Shown here piece after piece: positions 1 to 6,076 of a stretch of 6,987 nucleotides of DNA (positions within the stretch are counted from its first letter, which is position 1; the number at the start of each line of letters is the position of its first letter). Position numbers and translations under genes: made by a program. The stretch covers positions 1 through 6,987 of the forward strand of contig CAIQSZ010000467.1 of NCBI GenBank assembly GCA_903874575.1. Direction: 5' to 3'. This stretch comes from an uncultured Elusimicrobia bacterium (GTDB lineage Bacteria; Elusimicrobiota; Elusimicrobia; UBA1565; UBA9628). The notes beneath the pieces were generated by a model. It was not told where the DNA came from and ran no database searches. It saw only the letters and a program-made list of their open reading frames with translations.

Positions 1-1
1 G

Positions 2-955
2 AACGTGGCCATCGCGGGCGGCGGCCGCGCGGCGCTGACCCGGGTGGCGGCGGCGCTGGGCCAGGTGAACCTGGGCCACTTCCTTCCCGACTATACGGCG
101 TACGAGGAGCTTCTCGACATCTTCCGTTCGTTCACCTCGATCCCGGTGCTGCTGGAGCCCGAGTCGGGCTACGCGTTCGGCGCCGCCGAATTGAAGCGCG
201 AGATTGAGGGCCGAGGCCTGGGCGCGGTCCTGCTGTCGAACCCGTCCAACCCCACGGGCAAGGTCATCGCCGGCGACGAATTGTCCGCATGGGTGGCGAC
301 GGCGCGCAAGCTGAGCTGCGCGCTCATTTTGGACGAGTTCTACGCGCACTACGTCTGGAACCAAGACGCCGAAACGCCCACGGTCAGCGCGGCGCGCTTC
401 GTCGAGGACGTGAACGAGGATCCGGTGGTCATCCTGGACGGGCTGACGAAAAACTGGCGCTACCCCGGCTGGCGCACGGCCTGGATCGTGGCGCCGGAAT
501 CGATCATCGAGTCGGTCTCCTCGGCCGGTTCGTTCCTGGACGGCGGAGGTTCGAGGCCGCTCCAGCGCGCCGCGGTCGAACTGCTGAGCCCCAAGAACGC
601 CGCGGCCGAGGCGTCCTCGCTGCAGTCGGCGTTCCGCGCCAAGCGCGACCTGATGCGCGCGCGGCTGGCCGAGATGGGCGTGGCGCTCGACGGTCCGTGC
701 GACGGCACCTTCTACTGCTGGGGCTCGGTCGCGAAGCTTCCCGCCCCCCTGAACACGGGCATGGGCTTCTTCCGGGCGGGCCTGGAGAAGAAAGTCATCA
801 CGGTGCCGGGGGAATTCTTCGACGTGAACCCCGGCAAGCGCCGCGCGGGACGCTCGTCGCGCTTCCGCTCCCACGTCCGTTTCTCGTTCGGGCCCGGCGA
901 AGCGACGGTCCGCGAGGGCTTGGGTCGCCTCGCCGCCTTGGTCCGGCGCGGATGA
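2..955 (+). CDS. PLP-dependent class I/II aminotransferase, 5' end missing
   Basis: This is a fold-type I aminotransferase that moves an amino group between an amino acid and a 2-oxo acid in the cytoplasm. The reading frame is open to the left edge, so the true start lies outside; judging from family length (about 390-430 residues) roughly 80-110 residues are missing. Numbering from the GTG at 5: the NPSNPTGK motif is at 79-86 (N82 corresponds to Asn194 of aspartate aminotransferase), D110 and Y113 in LDEFY contact the PLP ring, K149 in GLTKNWR is the Schiff-base lysine, R157 lies eight residues later as in the family, and R292 in HVRFSFG matches the arginine that binds the substrate carboxylate. 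All visible catalytic residues are intact, so it should be active. The substrate cannot be read from the sequence. Its TGA overlaps the ATG of the next gene, suggesting co-translation. Confidence 0.93.
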   Translation, partial: NVAIAGGGRAALTRVAAALGQVNLGHFLPDYTAYEELLDIFRSFTSIPVLLEPESGYAFGAAELKREIEGRGLGAVLLSNPSNPTGKVIAGDELSAWVATARKLSCALILDEFYAHYVWNQDAETPTVSAARFVEDVNEDPVVILDGLTKNWRYPGWRTAWIVAPESIIESVSSAGSFLDGGGSRPLQRAAVELLSPKNAAAEASSLQSAFRAKRDLMRARLAEMGVALDGPCDGTFYCWGSVAKLPAPLNTGMGFFRAGLEKKVITVPGEFFDVNPGKRRAGRSSRFRSHVRFSFGPGEATVREGLGRLAALVRRG

Positions 956-2187
956 GGGCCGGCCCGCTCTTGGCGGCGTTGTTGTGCGCTTTATGTCCGG
1001 CTTCGCGCGCGGCCTCGGCGGACCCTTCCTTGTTGCCCGAGCTCGACGCACGCCCCCGCGCGCCCAAGCCCCCTCCGGCCGTGCGCCTCGCGTCTCCCGC
1101 CCCGCCCGACCAGGAAGCCGAGCCCCCGGTCGAGCCGTCCGCGCCGATCGAGCTTCCCCCCCTCTCCCGCGAGGAGCGGCGCGACAGCATCCTCGAGCCG
1201 GAGGAGCCGGCGCGACGGCCCTGGTTCGTCGTGCGCGAAAGGACTTGGTTCATGCACGGCACCGTGGATGAACGCTATGGGCAGGACGATCCGGCCTTCT
1301 CCGCGGCGTCCGGCCAGGGGCCCGCGCGCAGCGGCGTCAGCGAGAACGCGCGCCTGCGCGGCGTCATGCCCGTCGCCGAGGCGGAGTTCGCCCCGCTCTC
1401 TTGGCTCGCCCTCGACGCGGAGTACGGGATCGCCGGGGTGTCGAACCCCGGTACCGGCGTCGCCGCTTGGGTGGACGCCCCCCGCGCGGACCTCGTCACC
1501 CACGGCGCCACGGGCGCGACCTGGGCCAATCCCGGCCACGCGCAGTGGTGGCGGGCCTCGTTCGGCGGCGCCTCGGCCAAGACGACCTGGCAATCCGCCG
1601 GCTTGGCGCTGCGCCTGCTCGAGAGCCGCGGCGGCAAGCAAGGGAAGGCGGAATACGACCGTTCCATCGACTTCCTGGCCGGCGCCCACCGTTTCCGCGA
1701 CGAATTCACCATGACCAACGAGCGCGTCGATTTCAACACCGGCCAGGTGCCCGCGTTCCCGCCCGTCGGTTCCTCCGCCGACGGGCCGCTCTACGCCAAA
1801 ACGCTCGTCTGGCGCGGCCCGCACGTCGGCCTGCGCGCCGAGACCTCGCTGCCCGCGGGCTTCCACCTCGACGCGCTTTTCCTTTACTCTCCGCTCATGG
1901 AATACCGCGGCGACATCTACGACGTCGCGGCCGCAGGCGGCGCCGCCCGCCCGCAGTCGCCGAACATTCTCGAGCGGGCGCACGGCACCGCCGTCCACTT
2001 CCGCATCGGGGCCGCCTGGCATTGGGACTTCGTCGCGCTGGAGGCCGGCTACATGCGCCTGTATTTTTACTCGCGCACCGGCCTGCGGCGAACCTACGCC
2101 GCCGACGGAAGCTCCACCGACCGGCAGCTCGACCACGCCGTCACCGAACGCTCCGGGCTGTACGCCGGCGTCTCTTTCCGTTACTGA
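952..2187 (+). CDS. Exported protein with proline-rich N-terminal region and predicted outer-membrane beta-barrel
   Basis: The protein has 411 residues and I do not recognise the family firmly. Residues 1 to about 23 form a signal peptide (MRAGPLLAALLCALCPASRA, then ASA); the cysteines at 12 and 15 do not sit in a good lipobox. Residues 33-90 are rich in Pro, Glu, Ala and Arg and look like a flexible linker. From about 90 to the end, alternating polar/hydrophobic strands rich in aromatic residues and separated by Gly/Asp/Ser loops suggest a beta-barrel. The last strand, LYAGVSFRY, ends in an aromatic residue, as expected for substrates of the BAM assembly machine. The segment VWRGPHVGLRAE near 286-297 recalls Pom-like or omptin-like barrels, but I see no protease residues I can assign. 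The frame is open back to 289; the ATG at 952 was chosen because it gives the signal peptide directly and overlaps the upstream stop (ATGA). Role unknown: porin, receptor or surface enzyme. Confidence 0.82.
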   Translation: MRAGPLLAALLCALCPASRAASADPSLLPELDARPRAPKPPPAVRLASPAPPDQEAEPPVEPSAPIELPPLSREERRDSILEPEEPARRPWFVVRERTWFMHGTVDERYGQDDPAFSAASGQGPARSGVSENARLRGVMPVAEAEFAPLSWLALDAEYGIAGVSNPGTGVAAWVDAPRADLVTHGATGATWANPGHAQWWRASFGGASAKTTWQSAGLALRLLESRGGKQGKAEYDRSIDFLAGAHRFRDEFTMTNERVDFNTGQVPAFPPVGSSADGPLYAKTLVWRGPHVGLRAETSLPAGFHLDALFLYSPLMEYRGDIYDVAAAGGAARPQSPNILERAHGTAVHFRIGAAWHWDFVALEAGYMRLYFYSRTGLRRTYAADGSSTDRQLDHAVTERSGLYAGVSFRY

Positions 2188-2198
2188 GCGCAATTCGC

Positions 2199-2204
2199 TA
2201 AAAT
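2199..2204 (+). promoter_or_regulatory. Possible -10 element TAAAAT just before the acyltransferase start
   Basis: TAAAAT matches five of six bases of TATAAT and stands out in GC-rich surroundings. Six bases (CCCGCC) separate it from the ATG at 2211, so transcription from it would begin at about the start codon and give a leaderless message. No Shine-Dalgarno sequence lies before this ATG, which fits. There is no convincing -35 box, so the call rests on one hexamer. Confidence 0.3.
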
Positions 2205-2210
2205 CCCGCC

Positions 2211-3128
2211 ATGAGCGGAAAACACTGCGTGCTGTTCGCCGGACAGTCGGTGCAGGAAGCGGGCATGGGCGTCGAGCTGCTGAAGCGCCCGGCCGCGCGC
2301 GCCGTCGTCGAGCGCCTCAAGCCCTCCCTGGGGGCCGACCTCGAAGCCCTGCTGACGACGACCCCGGACGATACGCTCGCCCTCACCTTCAACGCCCAGC
2401 GCGCCATCCACGCCAGCCACGTCGCCCACTGGCTCGCGTACGCGGCCGCCAATCCCCGAATCGTCCTGGACGGCGCCGTCGGCCATTCGATGGGCGTCGT
2501 CGCCGCGCTGGTCGCGGCCGAGGCGCTGAGCGTCGAGGACTCCGGCGTCTTCATCGCCGCGCGCGCCCGGGCCTTCTCCGACTGCTGCAAGTCGTTTTCC
2601 GAGCCGATGGGCCTGGCCGCCGTCTCGGCCGACGACTTCCAAGACGTCGTGGACTCCGTGAGCGAGGCGCCGGGCGTGTCGGTCGCCCTCTGGAACACCG
2701 TCGGCCGCGGGACTCTGGGAGGGACCGCCGCCGCGCTGGAGGCCTACGCGCGCAAGGCGCGCGACGAGGACTGGCCGGTGAAGGTCAAGCTTCTAAAAGT
2801 CGAAGGCCCGTATCACACCGCCGCGTTCGAGGGCGCCAAGGCGCCCCTGCGCGCCGCGCTGGCCGCCATCGCCGTGAAGGCGCCGAAAATTCCGGTGTAC
2901 ATGGGAACTTCCGGCAGGGCCGAGACCGACCCCGCGCGCATCGGGGAACTCCTGGTCGAGCAGACCACGGCCTGCGAGCGCCACCTCGACGCGGTGCGCG
3001 CCGCCTACGCGGCGGGCAGCCGCAGCTTCATCGAAGTGTCGTTCAAGCCGCAGCCGGTGACCTGGCTCAAGGAGCAGGTCGAGGGCGTCTCCGCCCTGGG
3101 CGTGACGACCGACCAGCTTCCGCTCTGA
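2211..3128 (+). CDS. FabD-like malonyl-CoA:ACP acyltransferase-family protein
   Basis: The protein has 305 residues and fits the whole acyltransferase fold (E. coli FabD is about 309). Enzymes of this family move an acyl group, usually malonyl, from CoA to the phosphopantetheine arm of acyl carrier protein. Nearly every active-site position aligns with E. coli FabD with an offset of one: Q12 in AGQS (oxyanion hole), Q63 in NAQRA, nucleophile S93 in GHSMG, R118 (malonate carboxylate ligand, 25 residues after the serine) and catalytic H202 in GPYHT. The C-terminal EVSFKPQPVTWLKE replaces the usual EVGPGKVLTGLVK. The residue after GHSMG is Val, where FabD has Glu (GHSLGE), so it is a divergent member. 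No fabH, fabG or acpP lies beside it, so it may be the cell's only FabD or a specialised acyltransferase. The start gives the expected FabD N-terminus but has no Shine-Dalgarno sequence. Confidence 0.87.
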   Translation: MSGKHCVLFAGQSVQEAGMGVELLKRPAARAVVERLKPSLGADLEALLTTTPDDTLALTFNAQRAIHASHVAHWLAYAAANPRIVLDGAVGHSMGVVAALVAAEALSVEDSGVFIAARARAFSDCCKSFSEPMGLAAVSADDFQDVVDSVSEAPGVSVALWNTVGRGTLGGTAAALEAYARKARDEDWPVKVKLLKVEGPYHTAAFEGAKAPLRAALAAIAVKAPKIPVYMGTSGRAETDPARIGELLVEQTTACERHLDAVRAAYAAGSRSFIEVSFKPQPVTWLKEQVEGVSALGVTTDQLPL

Positions 3129-3137
3129 AGGCGGCCG

Positions 3138-4301
3138 TCACCGCGCGCGTCGGCGAAACGCCGGAAACAAGTCCTTCACGCGCTTGACCGGCGGCAGGGA
3201 CGGCGCGGAGTCCGTCTTCAGCCCGGCCTTCTCGGGGAATACCGACATGAGCCGGGGCATGAAGTCCCACAACGTCCGCCACTTCCGGCGGTCCTTCTCG
3301 TATTCCTCCAAGCGTTCGGCCAGCGCGGCCGCGTACTCGTCGCGGCGCGCGTCGCCCGTGTCGCGCGGACCCGCGGACGCGCCGAACGCGGCCGCGTCCA
3401 ACCGCGCCGAGAGCGCGGCCGCCAGCCAGTCCTTCGCGCAGTCCGAGCCCCGGACGCGGCACGCGGCCACCGTCGGGCCGTAGTACGCGCCCGGCGCCCC
3501 GCCGCGCGCCTCGTCGAACGCGCTCAACGCCGGGCCCAGGAACACCGACAACGGCTCCCGCCATAATTCGGGCCGGGAGCGCGGGGTCGCCGAGCTCTCC
3601 TGCGCAGGCACCAAGGTCGTCGCCTCGAAGTCCTCCTTGCCCGGGTCAGGAAGCGCGGAAGGGTCGGGATACGGCATGATGTCGGCGTCCCGGCCTCCGG
3701 GCACGAACAGCGGCGAAACGATCCAGCGCGCGTCGGTCTGCAGGGGCAGGCCCACGTAGCGCTGCACCGCGTCGAGCGGATCCTTTACGCCGAACTGCGC
3801 GGCGACGGCCGCGCCGACGCGCTTGTAGTCGGAGCGGCGCTCGGCGTAAAAGCGCATGAAGTCCGACTTCTTGGCGAAGTCGCGCAGGGCCGCCAGTAAC
3901 GAGCGCCAGCGCGCCGCCTCGGCGGCGTCGCGCGGATGCGGCGGCTTCTTGCCCGGCCGCGTCGCCAGCTCCGGCGGGTCCGTGAAGTAAAGAATGGCGA
4001 CGCCGCGTCCGTCCTCGCCCGCGTCGTCCGCCTTCGCGGCCGGAATCATCATGGAGGACGCGGCCTTGAGACCTTCCCGCCAGCGCGCGACCGCCGGATG
4101 GCCGCGGTACGGCGCGAAGTACGCCTCCACCGCCAGCCGATACGCCTCGTCGAGCGGCCGCGCCGGCCGCGCCCCCGACAGATATTGCACGACGCCCAGC
4201 AGCTCGACGCGCGGGTCCGACACGTACCGCGACGAGGCCGCGGCGGGCGCCGCCAGCCCCCATAGGACGACGGCCGCCAGCGAGATCGGAATGGTTCGCA
4301 T
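3138..4301 (-). CDS. Secreted DUF4932-like protein of unknown function
   Basis: The protein has 387 residues. Residues 1 to about 23 are a signal peptide (MRTIPISLAAVVLWG, then LAAPAAAS), so it is exported to the periplasm or outside. The start of the mature part, DPRVELLGVVQYLSG at 29-43, followed by YFAPYRGHPAVARWREGL at 61-78, resembles the N-terminus of the DUF4932 family, and LRDFAKKSDFMRFYAERR at 139-156 fits its middle helix. This assignment is from memory of the family pattern and needs a profile search. Only two cysteines are present in the mature chain (C281, C288), a possible disulfide. A charged helix (about 319-345, DARRDEYAAALAERLEEYEK) lies near the C-terminus, and the last residues are basic (FRRRAR). 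No catalytic motif is evident. It is preceded by a promoter candidate and a weak GGGAG ribosome site, and lies 63 bases downstream of cysE on the same strand. Confidence 0.8.
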   Translation of the reverse strand: MRTIPISLAAVVLWGLAAPAAASSRYVSDPRVELLGVVQYLSGARPARPLDEAYRLAVEAYFAPYRGHPAVARWREGLKAASSMMIPAAKADDAGEDGRGVAILYFTDPPELATRPGKKPPHPRDAAEAARWRSLLAALRDFAKKSDFMRFYAERRSDYKRVGAAVAAQFGVKDPLDAVQRYVGLPLQTDARWIVSPLFVPGGRDADIMPYPDPSALPDPGKEDFEATTLVPAQESSATPRSRPELWREPLSVFLGPALSAFDEARGGAPGAYYGPTVAACRVRGSDCAKDWLAAALSARLDAAAFGASAGPRDTGDARRDEYAAALAERLEEYEKDRRKWRTLWDFMPRLMSVFPEKAGLKTDSAPSLPPVKRVKDLFPAFRRRAR

Positions 4302-4325
4302 CAGGACGCTCCCATCACAGCCGCT

Positions 4326-4334
4326 ATGCTAGCA
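4326..4334 (-). promoter_or_regulatory. Extended -10 promoter candidate for the DUF4932-like gene
   Basis: Read on the minus strand this is TGCTAGCAT, matching the extended -10 form TGnTAnnAT. It sits inside a perfect 10-base palindrome, ATGCTAGCAT (4326-4335). Transcription would start near 4319 and leave an 18-base leader with a weak ribosome site (GGGAG) about 7 bases before the ATG at 4301. No -35 box is visible, which is common for extended -10 promoters. The 63-base gap after cysE holds no terminator, so read-through from cysE is also possible. Confidence 0.35.
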
Positions 4335-4364
4335 TTCTCGCGCGTCGCGGCGATTCTTCCCGCT

Positions 4365-4928
4365 CTAGCGCGGCGCGGACGTGCGGGGAAGCGGCAGATC
4401 GACCTTGCTGCCGTTTTGCTTGACGATGCGCGCCGGGGTGCCGACGACGGTGCAGGCCGGCGGGACGTCGTGCATGATGATGAAGGAGTTGGCGCCGATG
4501 CGCACGCCGGAGCCCACCGTGATCGGACCCAGAAGGACGCTGTTGGTGCCGATGAGGACGTCGTCTCCCACCGTCGGATGGCGCTTGCCCACGTGCGCGC
4601 CGGTCCCCCCCAAGGTCACGTTGTGGAACATCACGCAGTTCTCGCCCACCTGGGCGGTCTCCCCGATCACCACGCCCACGCCGTGATCGATGAAGAAGCC
4701 CGCGCCGATGCGCGCCGCCGGATGGATTTCCACGCCGGTGAACACCTTGGCCAGCGTGGACAGAAGCCGCGGCAGGAGCGGGAACGCGCGCCGCTCCAGC
4801 GCGTGCGCCGCGCGATAGGCGACGATCGCGTGGAGCGGCGTATGGCACAGCAAAGTCTCGATCAAGCCGCGCGCCGACGGATCGTTTTTCTTGACGGCGC
4901 GCACGTCCCGGACGATGGTTTTCCACAT
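4365..4928 (-). CDS. cysE: Serine O-acetyltransferase, short (EpsC-type) form
   Basis: It transfers acetyl from acetyl-CoA to L-serine, giving O-acetylserine, the first committed step of cysteine synthesis in the cytoplasm. The protein has 187 residues, matching short forms that lack most of the N-terminal helical domain of the E. coli enzyme (273 residues). The left-handed beta-helix hexapeptide repeats run from about 66 to 170 (EIHPAARIGAGFFIDHG, VVIGETAQVGENC, VTLGGTG, GKRHP, VGTPARIV). H82 in IDHG corresponds to catalytic His158 of E. coli CysE, E67 sits at the place of Asp143, and H117 at His193. It starts 7 bases after the cysK stop on the same strand and is surely in its operon. No Shine-Dalgarno sequence precedes the ATG. 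The C-terminus is LPRTSAPR and lacks the terminal isoleucine that docks into CysK in E. coli. Confidence 0.95.
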   Translation of the reverse strand: MWKTIVRDVRAVKKNDPSARGLIETLLCHTPLHAIVAYRAAHALERRAFPLLPRLLSTLAKVFTGVEIHPAARIGAGFFIDHGVGVVIGETAQVGENCVMFHNVTLGGTGAHVGKRHPTVGDDVLIGTNSVLLGPITVGSGVRIGANSFIIMHDVPPACTVVGTPARIVKQNGSKVDLPLPRTSAPR

Positions 4929-4935
4929 GGCGATT

Positions 4936-5865
<930 letters not shown>

Positions 5866-5874
5866 ATCCGTGTT

Positions 5875-5880
5875 CTCCTT
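5875..5880 (-). promoter_or_regulatory. Ribosome binding site of cysK (AAGGAG), decides the start
   Basis: Read on the minus strand, AAGGAG lies 9 bases before the ATG at 5865. It is the strongest Shine-Dalgarno match at any gene start in the window and lies inside the longer reading frame beginning at 5889, which shows that the upstream ATG is not the real start. Confidence 0.75.
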
Positions 5881-5899
5881 TGCCGTCATATCCCGCGTT

Positions 5900-5934
5900 A
5901 AAATAAAAAACCCACCTCCAGGTCCTGGGGTGGG
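5900..5934 (-). terminator. Rho-independent terminator between the helicase gene and cysK
   Basis: On the minus strand CCCACC-CCAG pairs with CTGG-A-GGTGGG: ten base pairs, mostly G-C, one bulged A (5917) and a three-base loop (5922-5924), followed at once by TTTTTT, A, TTTT. This is a textbook intrinsic terminator. It lies about 140 bases after the helicase stop and about 35 bases before the cysK start. It may simply end the helicase transcript, or act as an attenuator in a cysK leader that starts at the promoter candidate near 6061. Confidence 0.85.
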
Positions 5935-6060
5935 GCTTCGTGAAGCGATCCTCTATTCGGCCGTCTAGCTCACGCCGCGCTCCGCCCCGCGATCCTACAT
6001 CGACAGATATCTTTGCCGTTGGAAACCGAAGCCGCGAAAGTTCGTCGAGCCATGGGATTT

Positions 6061-6069
6061 ATTGTACCA
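6061..6069 (-). promoter_or_regulatory. Extended -10 promoter candidate upstream of cysK
   Basis: Read on the minus strand this is TGGTACAAT: a TG extension plus TACAAT, five of six to the TATAAT consensus. It begins 8 bases after the helicase stop codon. Start of transcription would be near 6054, giving a leader of about 190 bases before the cysK ATG. The -35 region falls in the GC-rich end of the helicase gene and does not match TTGACA. Confidence 0.4.
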
Positions 6070-6076
6070 CAAACCT

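Larger units (their letters stand above)
5866..6076 (-). other. 211-base spacer: possible cysK leader RNA
   Basis: No convincing gene lies here. On the minus strand, in order, it holds an extended -10 candidate, about 115 bases of structured-looking sequence, a hairpin GCTTCACGAAGC (5946-5935), the terminator (5934-5900), and the cysK ribosome site. Two alternative pairings can be drawn by eye: GGCTTCG (6033-6027) with CGAAGCC (5940-5934), and GGGGCGG (5988-5982) with CCACCCC (5933-5927, one C-A mismatch). The second would take up the 5' arm of the terminator. I do not recognise any T-box, SAM, cobalamin or other riboswitch core. Whether this is a regulated leader, a small RNA or just an untranslated tail of the helicase message is open. 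Confidence 0.4.

Noticed and set aside
289..951. Upstream extension of the barrel protein frame, overlapping the aminotransferase
   Set aside because: The extension encodes Arg/Gly-rich shadow sequence and would bury the signal peptide; the ATG at 952 is the sensible start.
991..2193. 400-codon open frame on the minus strand opposite the barrel protein
   Set aside because: Its translation is low-complexity Gly/Arg/Val/Ala with no family features, as expected from the shadow of a GC-rich gene. The plus-strand frame has a signal peptide and barrel pattern.
1401..2201. Plus-strand 266-codon frame within the barrel protein gene
   Set aside because: Its product is almost all Arg, Ala, Pro and Gly, a typical GC-frame artefact.
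3151..3163. Hairpin CGGCG-AAA-CGCCG as a terminator between the convergent genes
   Set aside because: The stem is five base pairs, has no T run on either side, and lies inside the coding end of the DUF4932-like gene.
5866..5889. N-terminal extension of CysK from the ATG at 5889
   Set aside because: The internal ATG at 5865 has AAGGAG at good spacing and gives the family N-terminus; the upstream ATG has no ribosome site.
5945..5996. Direct repeat GCGATCCT at 5945-5952 and 5989-5996
   Set aside because: Eight bases in two copies within GC-rich DNA can easily arise by chance. The copies lie 44 bases apart and have no symmetry typical of an operator.
5960..6056. tRNA-like D-arm sequence TAGCTCA (5966-5972)
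   Set aside because: There is no GTTCNA T-loop, no acceptor stem pairing and no anticodon arm at the right spacing.
5866..6076. Known riboswitch or T-box upstream of cysK
   Set aside because: I looked for T-box TGGNAC, SAM-I, cobalamin and SRP/6S/RNase P core motifs by eye and found none; only the terminator is firm.
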